Of a DNA stretch of 64,000 nt, positions 47,768 through 57,352 are shown piece by piece. The notes under the pieces were generated by a model. It searched no databases. It was not told where the DNA came from and saw nothing but the letters and a program-made list of their open reading frames with translations. Source of the DNA: Streptococcus suis. Its GTDB lineage: Bacteria; Bacillota; Bacilli; Lactobacillales; Streptococcaceae. Within the stretch, counting starts at the first letter, position 1. The number at the start of each line of letters is the position of its first letter. The stretch covers positions 1-64,000 of the forward strand of contig NZ_POIZ01000047.1 of the NCBI RefSeq assembly GCF_002960425.1. Direction: 5' to 3'. The position numbers and the translations under genes were made by a program.

Positions 47768-49113
47768 CAATACATATCCAAATAGTTGTCGATTTCCCAT
47801 TGAGAAACGTATGTTGCGTAACTTGCCCACTCGATTTTCTTAGCTTCTACAAAGTTAGTGTAGATGTGTTCGCCCAGGGCTGCTCGAACGACTTCATCTT
47901 TACGAAGTGCCTTCAAAGCATTGTGAAGAGTTGATGGTAGGTCTGTAATACCAGCTTCACGGCGTTCTTCGTCTGACATTGCATAGATGTTGGTTTCAAC
48001 TGGTGCTGGAGCCTCAATCTTGTTTTCAACACCCTCTAGACCTACTTCTAAAAGCACAGCCATTGCTAAATATGGGTTAGCAGTTGGGTCAACTGAGCGC
48101 AATTCCAAACGAGTTCCCATACCACGAGAAGCTGGAACACGAACCAATGGAGAACGGTTTTTACCAGCCCAAGCGATGTAAACAGGAGCTTCAAAACCTG
48201 GAACCAAACGCTTGTAGGAGTTTACAGTTGGGTTTGTGATAGCAGTATAGTTGTAAGCATGCTTGATCAAACCACCCAAGAAGTGATAGGCTGTTTCTGA
48301 CAATTGCATACCACGTGGATCTTCTGGATCAAAGAAGGCATTGTTTCCATCCTTGTCAAAGAGTGACATATTACAGTGCATACCTGAACCAGCGATACCA
48401 TATTTTGGCTTAGCCATAAAGGTTGCATACATTCCATGTTTACGGGCAATTGTTTTAACAACTAACTTGAAAAGCTGAATCTTATCACAAGCACTCAAAA
48501 CATCATCGTATTTGAAGTCGATCTCATGCTGACCAACGGCACACTCATGGTGACTTGCTTCTACTTCAAAGCCCATTTGAGTAAGGACATTCACAATTTC
48601 ACGACGTGTATTATCTGCTAAATCTGTTGGAGCAAGGTCAAAATAGCCACCTTTGTCGTTCACTTCAAGAGTTGGATTTCCTTGCTCATCCATCTTGAAG
48701 AGGAAGAATTCTGGCTCTGGACCCAAATTGAATGAAGAAAATCCAAGTTCTTCCATGTGGCGAAGGGCTTTTTTCAAATTTCCACGAGGGTCGCCTGCAA
48801 ATGGCTCACCTGAAGTTGAATAAACATCACAAATCAAACCCGCTACTGAACCATTTTCATCACCCCAAGGAAAGATTGTCCAAGTATTCAAGTCTGGGTA
48901 AAGATACATATCTGATTCATTGATACGTACAAATCCTTCGATTGATGAACCATCAAACATAACCTTGTTTGATAATACTTTATCAACCTGCTCATCAGTT
49001 GCTGGAATCTCTACGTTTTTCATCACTCCCATAATATCTGTGAACATCAGACGCAGGAAGGTAACGTTTTTCTCTTTAATATCGCGTTTGATATCTGCCA
49101 CTGTGAATGCCAT
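47767..49113 (-). CDS. glnA: Glutamine synthetase type I
   Basis: A 448-residue glutamine synthetase (GSI-alpha size), which makes glutamine from glutamate, ammonia and [23 protein letters not shown] and [10 protein letters not shown] carry metal ligands, [18 protein letters not shown] the ATP region, and [19 protein letters not shown] the active-site loop. The adenylylation segment of GSI-beta is absent, as expected in Firmicutes. It is second in the glnR-glnA operon and under GlnR control. Confidence 0.97.
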   Translation of the reverse strand: MAFTVADIKRDIKEKNVTFLRLMFTDIMGVMKNVEIPATDEQVDKVLSNKVMFDGSSIEGFVRINESDMYLYPDLNTWTIFPWGDENGSVAGLICDVYSTSGEPFAGDPRGNLKKALRHMEELGFSSFNLGPEPEFFLFKMDEQGNPTLEVNDKGGYFDLAPTDLADNTRREIVNVLTQMGFEVEASHHECAVGQHEIDFKYDDVLSACDKIQLFKLVVKTIARKHGMYATFMAKPKYGIAGSGMHCNMSLFDKDGNNAFFDPEDPRGMQLSETAYHFLGGLIKHAYNYTAITNPTVNSYKRLVPGFEAPVYIAWAGKNRSPLVRVPASRGMGTRLELRSVDPTANPYLAMAVLLEVGLEGVENKIEAPAPVETNIYAMSDEERREAGITDLPSTLHNALKALRKDEVVRAALGEHIYTNFVEAKKIEWASYATYVSQWEIDNYLDMY

Positions 49114-49140
49114 TAGTTTTCTCCTCTATTTAAAAAGTAA

Positions 49141-49512
49141 TTACGATGAACGGAAAATGGAACTAGGACTTGAAAAGCGTCCTTGACGACTGAATTCATC
49201 ATGTAAGATACGACGTACATCTTCGTCCGTCAAGGTTTTCTGTTGTTTTTGAACCTTAGCTTTCGCTTCACGATTTGCATATTCCTTCTTAATCGCAGCT
49301 ATATTCAAACCTTCAGCTAGAAAATCCTTGATTTCAAGAAGTAAGTCCATATCATTTAGAGAATACAAGCGACGATTGCCCTCATTACGATCGGGCTTAA
49401 TCAAGCCATGATCTTCATAGTAACGAATCTGACGAGCCGTTAGGTCTGTCAATTTCATAACACTGCCAATTGGAAAAATGGCCAAGGAACGACGGAACTC
49501 TTTTTCTCTCAT
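49141..49512 (-). CDS. glnR: Nitrogen regulator GlnR (MerR family)
   Basis: A 123-residue MerR-type regulator. The N-terminal HTH is FPIGSVMKLTDLTARQIRYY followed by EDHGLIKPDRNEGNRRLYS, and the short C-terminal tail senses feedback-inhibited glutamine synthetase in the family. I start it at the ATG at 49512 after AAAGGAG; the ORF extends further upstream without an RBS. glnA follows 27 bp downstream. The GlnR box at 49571-49587 supports autoregulation. Confidence 0.93.
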   Translation of the reverse strand: MREKEFRRSLAIFPIGSVMKLTDLTARQIRYYEDHGLIKPDRNEGNRRLYSLNDMDLLLEIKDFLAEGLNIAAIKKEYANREAKAKVQKQQKTLTDEDVRRILHDEFSRQGRFSSPSSIFRSS

Positions 49513-49534
49513 AATGAACTCCTTTCTGCAGACT

Positions 49535-49587
49535 ATTATAGGAGAATTTTGACCATGGGTCAAGCGATTATGTTATATCTTCTAACA
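49535..49587 (-). promoter_or_regulatory. glnRA promoter and GlnR box
   Basis: On the minus strand TTGACC (49558-49563), 17 nt and TATAAT (49535-49540) form the promoter. TGTTA-N7-TAACA (49571-49587) matches the GlnR/TnrA consensus TGTNAN7TNACA and lies just upstream of the -35. TTGACC-CAT-GGTCAA also makes a perfect palindrome over the -35. Confidence 0.82.
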
Positions 49588-50103
49588 TCTTTTCTTTTGG
49601 AAACGTTTTTTTATCAAATTAACATCGTAATTTACCAAAATCGCTATAAAAACACCCACAAAGGTTTCAAAAACACGAACAAAGACATACTGAATGGTAT
49701 CACCTGCTGGAATTGATAAAGAAATAATCAACAGGGCCGACACCGCACCGATAATGCCAGCCTTATTATTCATAGCTACATTAGTCATAATAGTCAGCAT
49801 GACAAAGATAGGCACAAAGACCGCAGTTACCCAGAACTGATCAGAAAATAACCTATCTAGTAAAAAGAAAATCAAGGCGTAGAAACCACCTATCGAATTG
49901 CCTAAAACACGAGAGGTACCAAAATGGACACTCTGGTCAAAGTCCTCACGCAGGCTAAAGACCGTTGTCAAGGCTGCAATCTGAATACCTTCCCAACCCA
50001 GATAACCAAAAAGCAAAATAACCAGAAAAACAGCTAGACCAGATTTAAAGGTCCGCATTCCTAATCGAAATTTTTTGGGATCAAACTTATATTTTTCAAA
50101 CAT
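49582..50103 (-). CDS. Aromatic acid exporter family (DUF939) membrane protein
   Basis: A 173-residue protein with four or five membrane helices. The start RLGMRTFKSGLAVFLVILLF followed by WEGIQIAALTTVFSLREDFDQS is typical of the ArAE_1/DUF939 family, and the later HFGTSRVLGNSIGG is conserved. It lacks the long soluble C-terminal domain of full-size members. The substrate is unknown. Its 3' end overlaps the GlnR box of the next operon. Confidence 0.8.
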   Translation of the reverse strand: MFEKYKFDPKKFRLGMRTFKSGLAVFLVILLFGYLGWEGIQIAALTTVFSLREDFDQSVHFGTSRVLGNSIGGFYALIFFLLDRLFSDQFWVTAVFVPIFVMLTIMTNVAMNNKAGIIGAVSALLIISLSIPAGDTIQYVFVRVFETFVGVFIAILVNYDVNLIKKRFQKKRC

Positions 50104-50159
50104 ATCTCTATTCTAACATGATTTTATGGAAAATGGGGTCATTATCCCAAGAAAGGCAG

Positions 50160-50186
50160 AAAAGAGTTGGTCACCCAACTCTTTTC
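50160..50186. terminator. pgk terminator
   Basis: AAAGAGTTGG-tca-CCCAACTCTTT is a stem with A and T flanks on either side, placed to end the minus-strand pgk gene. Confidence 0.8.
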
Positions 50187-50197
50187 GTCGTAAGTTT

Positions 50198-51397
50198 TTA
50201 CTTTTCAGTCAATGCCGCAAGACCAGGCAATACTTTACCTTCTAACAACTCCATAGATGCACCACCACCTGTTGAAATCCATGAGAACTTGTCTGCACGG
50301 CCAAGGTTGATAGCTGCTGCTGCTGAGTCACCACCACCGATGATTGATTTCACGCCTGGTTGTTTCACGATAGCGTCCATTACACCGATTGTACCAGCTT
50401 GGAAGTCTGGGTTTTCAAATACACCCATAGGACCGTTCCAAACAACTGTTTTCGCACCAGTCAAAGCTTCGTCAAACTTAGCAATTGACTTAGGACCGAT
50501 GTCAAGACCAAGGAAGCCTTCTGAAACTGCTTCGCCTTCTGTGTCGCGAACTTCAGTGTAGCCAGCAAATGCGTTAGCTTCTTTTGAATCAACTGGCAAG
50601 ATCAATTTACCGTTAGCTTTTTCAAGAAGTGCTTTTGCCACATCAAGCTTGTCTTCTTCTACAAGTGAGTTACCGATTTCGATACCTTGAGCTTTGTAGA
50701 ATGTGTAAGTCATACCACCACCGATAAGAACTTTGTCAGCTTTTTCAAGAAGGTTTTCGATAACACCGATCTTATCAGATACTTTTGAACCACCAAGGAT
50801 TGCCACGAATGGACGTTCTGGAGTTTCAACAGCTTCTTGGATGTATGCAATTTCGTTTTCCAAAAGGAAACCAGCTACAGCTTTTTCTACGTTTGCTGAG
50901 ATACCAACGTTTGATGCGTGTGCACGGTGTGCAGTACCAAATGCGTCGTTAACGAAGATACCATCACCAAGTGAAGCCCAGTATTTACCAAGTTCTTCGT
51001 CGTTTTTAGATTCTTTCTTACCATCAACATCTTCGAAACGAGTGTTTTCAACAAGGAGAACTTGTCCATCTTCCAAAGCGTTGATTGCTGCTTCCAATTC
51101 AGCACCACGAGTAGCGCCAGCGATGAAAGCAACCTCTTGACCCAATTTAGCTGCCAAGTCAGCCGCTACAGGAGCCAATGATTTACCTTCTTTGTCAGCT
51201 TCTTCTTTCACACGACCAAGGTGAGAGAAAAGAATTGCACGTCCACCTTGCTCAAGAATATACTTGATTGTTGGAAGAGCTGCTGTAATACGGTTATCGT
51301 TAGTGATAACGCCATCTTTCAAAGGCACGTTGAAGTCCACACGGACAAGAACTTTTTTGCCTTTCAATTCTACATCTTTAACAGTCAATTTTGCCAT
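50198..51397 (-). CDS. pgk: Phosphoglycerate kinase
   Basis: A 399-residue glycolytic enzyme that makes ATP and 3-phosphoglycerate from 1,3-bisphosphoglycerate. The N-terminal signature is [15 protein letters not shown]; the C-terminal nucleotide-binding part has [10 protein letters not shown] and [11 protein letters not shown]. Strong codon bias fits high expression. AAGGAG precedes the start. In this window it is separated from gapA by a 3.1-kb accessory segment. Confidence 0.97.
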   Translation of the reverse strand: MAKLTVKDVELKGKKVLVRVDFNVPLKDGVITNDNRITAALPTIKYILEQGGRAILFSHLGRVKEEADKEGKSLAPVAADLAAKLGQEVAFIAGATRGAELEAAINALEDGQVLLVENTRFEDVDGKKESKNDEELGKYWASLGDGIFVNDAFGTAHRAHASNVGISANVEKAVAGFLLENEIAYIQEAVETPERPFVAILGGSKVSDKIGVIENLLEKADKVLIGGGMTYTFYKAQGIEIGNSLVEEDKLDVAKALLEKANGKLILPVDSKEANAFAGYTEVRDTEGEAVSEGFLGLDIGPKSIAKFDEALTGAKTVVWNGPMGVFENPDFQAGTIGVMDAIVKQPGVKSIIGGGDSAAAAINLGRADKFSWISTGGGASMELLEGKVLPGLAALTEK

Positions 51398-51504
51398 TAG
51401 ATAAGAACTCCTTAATTTAAATTTACCCTACCATTGTACCATATTTTCTGTATTTTTTCTCTCATAAAGATAGTTTTTTCACAAATCTACAAAAAGAACG
51501 AATG

Positions 51505-51570
51505 AAAAAAAGAGGCCGAAGCCTCTTTGATTTTCACTAAGGATTATTTAGCGATTTTTGCGAAGTACTC
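51505..51570. repeat. Duplicated gapA 3' end, left copy
   Basis: A 66-bp sequence identical to 54638-54703. It contains the terminator stem AAAGAGGC/GCCTCTTT, the gapA stop and the last seven to eight codons (YFAKIAK on the minus strand). It forms the left boundary of the accessory segment. Confidence 0.92.
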
Positions 51571-51571
51571 T

Positions 51572-51709
51572 CTATTCTACGCCTAGCTGTTGAAGAATAT
51601 ATTTTGAATCTATTAAATCAAAATACTTATCCTGAGTAGTAAAATACATCATTATCGCTACTCCCAAAGCCAGAATCAGTAGAGTATAAACCAATTTTAT
51701 TTTCATCAT
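51572..51709 (-). CDS. Small single-helix membrane peptide
   Basis: A 45-residue ORF (MMKIKLVYTLLILALGVAIM with a soluble tail ending LQQLGVE). GGAG lies eight nt before the ATG at 51709, and it starts 11 bp after the upstream gene's stop, so it is probably the last gene of the island operon. It ends two bp from the duplicated gapA sequence. The function is unknown. Confidence 0.55.
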   Translation of the reverse strand: MMKIKLVYTLLILALGVAIMMYFTTQDKYFDLIDSKYILQQLGVE

Positions 51710-51720
51710 ATCCTATTCTC

Positions 51721-52434
51721 CTATTCCTTTGTGTAGCCACTAGCCTCATAAACCCTATCTATCGCCCGACCATTTCTGCTTGTATATAATGTAGAATTAA
51801 TTCCACTACTTTCAATATCCCATATTCCCCACTCATAAATTTCATCACCATTGACATTTTGCAAGAATACTTCAACTTTATTCAAATATACTCTTATCCG
51901 TCCGATTTTTCCTGTACGAGATAAGTAATTAACATTACCATCTTCAGAAATTTTGATAAACTTATCATAATCAATACCCCCATGACCATCATACTCATAG
52001 AAAGTATTTCCAATTATATAGTTTCTAACAATTTCAGGCGCTTTTGTTTCATATTCTAACATCATATCACGGTCATGACTAACTAAATAAGTCGTACCTG
52101 GTGTAAACTGAGCATTGAAATAACCTGTCAGGAATTCCATCGGTTCTAGCTTCAAAGCTTTCTGACGATTTTCTAGACTAGTTAAATCTCCTTTCAAAAT
52201 GCGAGTTACTTCCTTTGCTTCTATCAGTTCAGAGTTTGAAAGTGAATACGATTCTAACCGAGATAGTTGTGAAAGAGCTTCGCCATAATTCTTGTTTTCA
52301 ACAGCACCAACAAAAGTAGCAACATCGGCTTTGTATTGTTCCGTTTTCTTCTGTATAGCGAAAATTTGGTAGACAAACCATAATAGAGCCACGATTAGCA
52401 AACCCATAATAACTGCATGTATATTTTTCCTCAT
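51721..52434 (-). CDS. Membrane-anchored protein of unknown function
   Basis: A 237-residue protein with one N-terminal membrane helix (HAVIMGLLIVALLWFVYQIF) and an extracellular or cytoplasmic remainder: a helical segment (TEQYKADVATFVGAVENKNY) and a beta-rich part with YLSRTGKIGRIRVYLNKVEV. I start it at the ATG at 52434 after AGGTG; the longer ORF from 52473 lacks an RBS. I do not recognise the family. It belongs to the same-strand island cluster. Confidence 0.62.
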   Translation of the reverse strand: MRKNIHAVIMGLLIVALLWFVYQIFAIQKKTEQYKADVATFVGAVENKNYGEALSQLSRLESYSLSNSELIEAKEVTRILKGDLTSLENRQKALKLEPMEFLTGYFNAQFTPGTTYLVSHDRDMMLEYETKAPEIVRNYIIGNTFYEYDGHGGIDYDKFIKISEDGNVNYLSRTGKIGRIRVYLNKVEVFLQNVNGDEIYEWGIWDIESSGINSTLYTSRNGRAIDRVYEASGYTKE

Positions 52435-52453
52435 CGACACACCTATTTTCCTA

Positions 52454-52804
52454 CTATTGCTTTTCAAATACAATCATCTTCCCTGAAAAATCGACCTCTA
52501 AATCTCCATTTTCTAATTTTTCATAGGTTCCTGAAATCGATTTGCTATCTGAAAGATCGATATCTATCTCTTGCCCCTGCAAATCTACACTGCCAGTAAT
52601 GTCACTATCCACAATACCAACACTGGCTTCACCAGTAATAGTTTCACCATCGATTTCAAGGTCGAGCTCGAAACCATAGGCATTGGCAATATAACGTCCA
52701 TCTACATTATTGATAGTTTCTACAACAACTTCCTCAGCCTTACTGCAAGCAACCAAGAAAAAAGTTCCCAAAACCAATACTGTAGCCGATAAATACTTTT
52801 TCAT
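52454..52804 (-). CDS. Small lipoprotein of unknown function
   Basis: A 116-residue lipoprotein. The signal peptide ends in the lipobox FLVACSK (Cys at about residue 20). The mature part is a small beta-rich domain (YGFELDLEIDGETITGEASVG, GSVDLQGQEIDIDLSDSKSI, LEVDFSGKMIVFEK), like short lipocalin-type domains of Gram-positive lipoproteins. The RBS AAAGGAG precedes the ATG at 52804. It is part of the island operon. Confidence 0.7.
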   Translation of the reverse strand: MKKYLSATVLVLGTFFLVACSKAEEVVVETINNVDGRYIANAYGFELDLEIDGETITGEASVGIVDSDITGSVDLQGQEIDIDLSDSKSISGTYEKLENGDLEVDFSGKMIVFEKQ

Positions 52805-52806
52805 AA

Positions 52807-53394
52807 TTATTTCTCCTTTAAATAAGTTTCTAAACAACGTTTTATATCTTCGAGAATATCTAAGTATAACTCCTTATATCTCATAACATCCTCTTCTTCT
52901 AGATCACCTCTATGAATAGAAAGGTAGTGATCCGATAGTTGCAAACAATACTTGCGAAACCTGAGTATCTGTTCTGTCTTATAGTCAGACAGGAGAGCCT
53001 CTGATTTTTGAACAAGCAACTCTACCAATTCTTCAACAATATACGGATTGCTTTCAAAAATATCCTGCAAAGGCATTGAACCTGAATAGGTAATAAGTGT
53101 CTTGAGCATGTCCAAATAAAGCATATTCTTTTGAGAACGACTTTCCTGCATCCGTAATTGATTTAATTGTTTATCAAATACCTCCGGACCTTCCTCATAT
53201 AGAATATAATCATTCCATCCCTCAATTAGCTCTAATTTTTCTTCCATCACTTCTATAGAAGAATTAAAACTGTCAATGATTTCCAGAAAAGATACTTCTT
53301 TCTCAAAACTTTTTGCTTTTAGATACTGATAAAGACTTCCTACAATGGTCAGACCTCCAATAATCGTGACAATATCTGATGCTATTGATAACAT
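52807..53394 (-). CDS. Membrane-anchored helical protein of unknown function
   Basis: A 195-residue protein with an N-terminal hydrophobic helix (IASDIVTIIGGLTIVGSLYQYL) followed by charged, predicted helical and coiled-coil sequence to the C-terminus. I start it at the ATG at 53394 (AGGA five nt upstream); an in-frame ATG at 53415 overlaps the previous gene. No family is recognised. The next gene begins almost directly at its stop, so the cluster is tight. Confidence 0.6.
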   Translation of the reverse strand: MLSIASDIVTIIGGLTIVGSLYQYLKAKSFEKEVSFLEIIDSFNSSIEVMEEKLELIEGWNDYILYEEGPEVFDKQLNQLRMQESRSQKNMLYLDMLKTLITYSGSMPLQDIFESNPYIVEELVELLVQKSEALLSDYKTEQILRFRKYCLQLSDHYLSIHRGDLEEEDVMRYKELYLDILEDIKRCLETYLKEK

Positions 53395-53401
53395 ATGTTT
53401 C

Positions 53402-54523
53402 CTAAAACCTCCCATTCTCCTTCAGGAGCCCAAATTCGTCAAAACCAGTATCCTCAGACCAGCCGAAAACATTTATGGTCGTAAAATATCCCTTATTCTC
53501 AATACCAAACGAAACATCAAACTCCACTCCGTACTTCTTCTTGATATGAGCCAATTCCTCATCCGTTAATGCTCGACCGTTTTCTTTTATGTAGCTCTCC
53601 AACTCTGTATCTGTCGGATCAGTAACTTTATTATTAGCAATCTGCCACAGCCCCTTAGCTGTTTTCCGAATACTCGAGCCATACATTTGTAAAAAGTCGG
53701 ATAAGGTGACTTCCTCTATCAAGACTTCCTCAATTGCCCATTTCTCAATCGGTTGTTCCCAAATGTCATAAACATCTTTGGATTTTGTGAATTCAGATTT
53801 TGGAGTATAACTTGTCTTAAAGGGACCATCTCTAAAACTATGTGCATGATAATGGGAATAGCTAACCAGTTTCTCCTTGTCAAACAGTAAAAAATTAGGA
53901 GTAAACACTGCATTTGTTTCATCAATCGTCAGCACATCTTGCGGAACATATTCATTATGGCGGAAAACTGCTTCTCTCCGAAGCTTCTGGAACATAGATT
54001 TTAAGAGATCAACTTTACCATCACTATCTATATATAAGCCATTTGATAATATCTCTAGCCCCATCAGCGTATCATCATCTATAGTATCTTTATACCGATA
54101 AAATCGAACATAACCATGCTCCTCTACAAGAATACCTATTTCTAATCCAACCGTTTCTTCCTGCTTATAGCGAAGCTCTCCATTCTTATCCAAATATGTT
54201 TCAGTAAGTCGCTCCCCCTTACTAATTATTTCATAGGTACCGTCAGGATTAACTCTTACTTGAACTTCATGCCCATTCTCAAGCCCTTTATAAACACCTA
54301 CTAAATTAGCAATGTTTCTCGGTAGTCGATAGGACTTACCATCTTCTAACACTACTGAACTAGTATCAATCTTTAAGGGAGCATTTTTCACTTCCTCACT
54401 GATACGTGGAGTTAACCGATAATTTTCATATTGTGAATAGGCAAATGACAAACAAGCCAATGCTGCAACAAGTAACAAAATAAAACGAACCGACTTGGAA
54501 TGTAGTTTAAAAAATTTTTTCAT
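53402..54523 (-). CDS. Secreted or membrane-anchored protein of unknown function
   Basis: A 373-residue protein, first gene of the island cluster. It has one N-terminal hydrophobic segment (FILLLVAALACLSFAYSQY) and then a soluble domain with repeated short beta segments (NGHEVQVRVNPDGTYEIISK, NGELRYKQEETVGLEIGIL) and a Lys/Asp-rich C-terminal part. I do not recognise the family. Codon use and base composition are more AT-rich than in gapA and pgk alongside. Confidence 0.6.
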   Translation of the reverse strand: MKKFFKLHSKSVRFILLLVAALACLSFAYSQYENYRLTPRISEEVKNAPLKIDTSSVVLEDGKSYRLPRNIANLVGVYKGLENGHEVQVRVNPDGTYEIISKGERLTETYLDKNGELRYKQEETVGLEIGILVEEHGYVRFYRYKDTIDDDTLMGLEILSNGLYIDSDGKVDLLKSMFQKLRREAVFRHNEYVPQDVLTIDETNAVFTPNFLLFDKEKLVSYSHYHAHSFRDGPFKTSYTPKSEFTKSKDVYDIWEQPIEKWAIEEVLIEEVTLSDFLQMYGSSIRKTAKGLWQIANNKVTDPTDTELESYIKENGRALTDEELAHIKKKYGVEFDVSFGIENKGYFTTINVFGWSEDTGFDEFGLLKENGRF

Positions 54524-54637
54524 AACTTTCTCCGTGTTACTATTAGGTTAAGTATTGACTGGTAAGTCAATACTTGTTATGCATAGTATAACAAGCTTTT
54601 CTGTACAAAACATGGTTATATATGTTCTTTGTGTAAA

Positions 54638-54703
54638 AAAAAAAGAGGCCGAAGCCTCTTTGATTTTCACTAAGGATTATTTAGCGATTTTTGCGAAGTA
54701 CTC
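54638..54703. repeat. Duplicated gapA 3' end, right copy (native)
   Basis: The native end of gapA plus its terminator, identical to 51505-51570. The AAAGAGGC/GCCTCTTT hairpin at about 54643-54662 acts as the gapA terminator on the minus strand. Confidence 0.92.
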
Positions 54704-55687
54704 AAGAGTACGAACAAGTTGTGCAGTGTAAGACATTTCGTTGTCGTACCATGAAACAACTTTAACCAATTGCTCACCATCAACGTCAAGAACTTTAGTT
54801 TGAGTTGCATCGAACAATGAACCGAATGAGATACCTACGATATCTGAAGAAACGATTTGATCTTCAGTGTAACCGTATGATTCAGTAGCAGCAGCTTTCA
54901 TAGCAGCGTTTACTTCTTCAGCAGTAACTTTCTTGTTAAGAGTTGCAACCAATTCAGTTACAGAACCTGTTGGAACTGGAACACGTTGTGCAGCACCGTC
55001 AAGTTTACCGTTCAATTCTGGGATTACCAAGCCGATAGCTTTAGCAGCACCAGTTGAGTTAGGAACGATGTTCGCAGCAGCAGCACGAGCACGACGAAGG
55101 TCACCACCACGGTGTGGTCCGTCAAGAACCATTTGGTCACCAGTGTAACCGTGGATTGTAGTCATCAAACCTTTTTGAACGCCAAATGCATCGTGAAGAG
55201 CTTTAGCCATTGGTGCCAAACAGTTTGTAGTACATGAAGCACCTGAGATAACTGTTTCAGTACCATCAAGGATATCGTGGTTAGTGTTGAAAACGATAGT
55301 CTTAACATCGTTACCACCAGGAGCAGTGATAACAACTTTCTTAGCACCATTTTCGTGGATGTGTTGCTCAGCAGCAGTTTTTGAAGTGAAGAAACCAGTT
55401 GCTTCAAGAACGATTTCTACGCCGTCAGCAGCCCAGTCAATTTTTCCTGGCTCACGCTCAGCAGAAACTTTAACGAATTTACCGTTAACTTCGAAACCAC
55501 CGTCTTTAACTTCAACAGTACCGTCGAAACGACCTTGAGTTGTGTCGTATTTCAACAAGTGTGCAAGCATTACTGGGTCTGTAAGGTCGTTGATACGAGT
55601 AACTTCAACACCTTCTACGTTTTGGATACGACGGAAAGCAAGACGACCGATACGTCCGAAACCGTTAATACCAACTTTAACTACCAT
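54677..55687 (-). CDS. gapA: Glyceraldehyde-3-phosphate dehydrogenase
   Basis: A 336-residue NAD-dependent GAPDH. The Rossmann start is [18 protein letters not shown], and the catalytic Cys lies in [14 protein letters not shown] (about residue 152). [13 protein letters not shown] and [11 protein letters not shown] complete the family pattern. I start it at the ATG at 55687 after AAGGAGG; the longer ORF upstream is not coding. Strong codon bias fits high expression. In many streptococci pgk follows nearby; here an accessory segment intervenes. Confidence 0.97.
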   Translation of the reverse strand: MVVKVGINGFGRIGRLAFRRIQNVEGVEVTRINDLTDPVMLAHLLKYDTTQGRFDGTVEVKDGGFEVNGKFVKVSAEREPGKIDWAADGVEIVLEATGFFTSKTAAEQHIHENGAKKVVITAPGGNDVKTIVFNTNHDILDGTETVISGASCTTNCLAPMAKALHDAFGVQKGLMTTIHGYTGDQMVLDGPHRGGDLRRARAAAANIVPNSTGAAKAIGLVIPELNGKLDGAAQRVPVPTGSVTELVATLNKKVTAEEVNAAMKAAATESYGYTEDQIVSSDIVGISFGSLFDATQTKVLDVDGEQLVKVVSWYDNEMSYTAQLVRTLEYFAKIAK

Positions 55688-55958
55688 GAATGATTTCCTC
55701 CTTATGAAAATCGAGTTCTTTATTTTAAAAGGCAAGCCTTTTAATCCTTTTGTGAAAATATTAACTTGTAAGCCTACAAGCATCTTTTCAACGTTTTTAT
55801 TATATAACTTATTCAATAAAAAAGCAAGAATTTCATATAGTTTCATTGTTAATATTGTCGGAACTGCACGGAATTTCTGAAAACTTACTGATGCAATTGG
55901 ATAAAACCTATAAAATTTGATACAATCATAAGTAATGTTTTAGAAAGTTATTACTCCT

Positions 55959-57122
55959 ATGCCGACAAAATACTCAAAAATTCGCCAGAAACACTTATCC
56001 AAAAGAAAACATCGGTCTAAATTTCAAAAAGCCATCCTCAGCATTCTCACTCCTTTATTCAGTTTAGGATTATGGTATGGATTAAATACAATCAGCATAT
56101 CTATCCAGCCAGTCATCTCAAATATTTTTCCCAGTCATGTGCAAATGAACTATAGCCTATTTTTCGCTTTTCTTTACAGTAGTTTAATCCTTGCGCTCAC
56201 ACTTACCTTGTGGTTCTGGTGGAAAATACTCTTTAACGAAAAATTTACTTGGTGGAAGCCCTCTTCACTCCTTTTCATCTTCCTTCCAGTTGTGCCGGTC
56301 TTCTTATTAGCCCGATATGAAGCTTCCTTTCATACCCCAAAAGCGCCACTCATTATTTCTCATCGCGCTTTAAACGACCACCACGCTATCGAAAATACCG
56401 TTGAAGCACTGCAATTAGCAAGTAAGAGCCAGCCAGACTACATCGAAATCGATCTTTGGGAAACTGCTGATTTAGAATTCGTTGCTTTTCATGACCCAAC
56501 TTTGATTAATTGGGCTGGTGTAGACTATCGTCCCCATGATCTTACTTTGGCAAACTTAACAGAAACCATCATAACAGATGCGGCTGGACATACTGCTCAA
56601 ATCGCAAGTTTTGACCAAATTCTAACTGAAGCCAGAACACAAAATCAGAAACTCTTAATTGATTTTAAAACTTCTGCACAAGATAGTCCCAAAATGGTAG
56701 ACAATTTTATGAAGAAATACCAAGCAAGCTTTGAAGAGGAGGGGCATCAGCTTCAGTCTGCTGACTCTCATTTCATAAACGCTATTCTAAAGTATGCTCC
56801 AAAATTTGAAACCTACTTATTGATGAGCGCACCTCCGGAAATTGAATTACCTAACCTGACTGGCTATAGTGTTCCCTTAGATCAACTCACTGATGATTTA
56901 CTTAATTATATTCGCAAATCAGGAAAATCTTTCTACGTATGGACTGTCAATACTCCTGAAGGAGTACAACAAGCAGACACCATAGAAGTAGATGGTATCA
57001 TCACCGACTACCCAACTCGTACACAAACAGTATTATCCAGCCTTTCACAAGCCAACAAATACACAAAACTGTATCAAGAACAATTACAATATTTTAAAAT
57101 ATTCCCCATCCAAGAACAATGA
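55959..57122 (+). CDS. Membrane glycerophosphodiester phosphodiesterase (second copy)
   Basis: A 387-residue protein with a basic N-terminus, about three membrane helices (residues ~25-125) and a C-terminal GDPD domain. ISHRALNDHHAIENTVEAL holds the catalytic His-Arg and DYIEIDLWETADLEFVAFHD the metal ligands and second His. It is a shorter relative of the protein at 26677-28437, with fewer helices. The likely role is lipid or glycerophosphodiester turnover at the membrane. A TTAACTGG hairpin terminator follows. Confidence 0.83.
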   Translation: MPTKYSKIRQKHLSKRKHRSKFQKAILSILTPLFSLGLWYGLNTISISIQPVISNIFPSHVQMNYSLFFAFLYSSLILALTLTLWFWWKILFNEKFTWWKPSSLLFIFLPVVPVFLLARYEASFHTPKAPLIISHRALNDHHAIENTVEALQLASKSQPDYIEIDLWETADLEFVAFHDPTLINWAGVDYRPHDLTLANLTETIITDAAGHTAQIASFDQILTEARTQNQKLLIDFKTSAQDSPKMVDNFMKKYQASFEEEGHQLQSADSHFINAILKYAPKFETYLLMSAPPEIELPNLTGYSVPLDQLTDDLLNYIRKSGKSFYVWTVNTPEGVQQADTIEVDGIITDYPTRTQTVLSSLSQANKYTKLYQEQLQYFKIFPIQEQ

Positions 57123-57254
57123 TTTTATATCTAATAGGGATGGGAAAACGTCTACTTGATTATTTGCTTTCCACTTGGTTTGTCCGACTTCCACTTGCAC
57201 AGTTCAGCCCTAGACTGTTGGAGGTGATTTTTAGTGAACTACAACATCTTCTCA

Positions 57255-57279
57255 GCCACCAGTTTAACTGGTGGTTTTC
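57255..57279 (+). terminator. Terminator after the second GDPD gene
   Basis: The stem CCACCAGT-tta-ACTGGTGG is followed by TTTTC. Confidence 0.65.
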
Positions 57280-57314
57280 ATTTTGTTCTTGACGAAAAAG
57301 AGATAGAAGGTATG

Positions 57315-57346
57315 AAAAAAGCCCGCTCTTTCGAGCAGGCTTGGGC
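57315..57346 (-). terminator. fusA terminator
   Basis: On the minus strand AAGCCTGCTC-gaaa-GAGCGGGCTT is followed by a T-run. Confidence 0.8.
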
Positions 57347-57352
57347 AATCAA

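Noticed and set aside
47385-47934. Plus-strand ORFs with repeated MNKGPVGG segments
   Set aside because: They arise from the 100-bp tandem DNA repeats. The frame changes with the 101-bp unit, and no RBS or promoter fits.
55688-55846. N-terminal extension of GAPDH by 53 residues
   Set aside because: The ATG at 55687 has a strong RBS and begins the canonical GAPDH sequence. The extension is the leader region.
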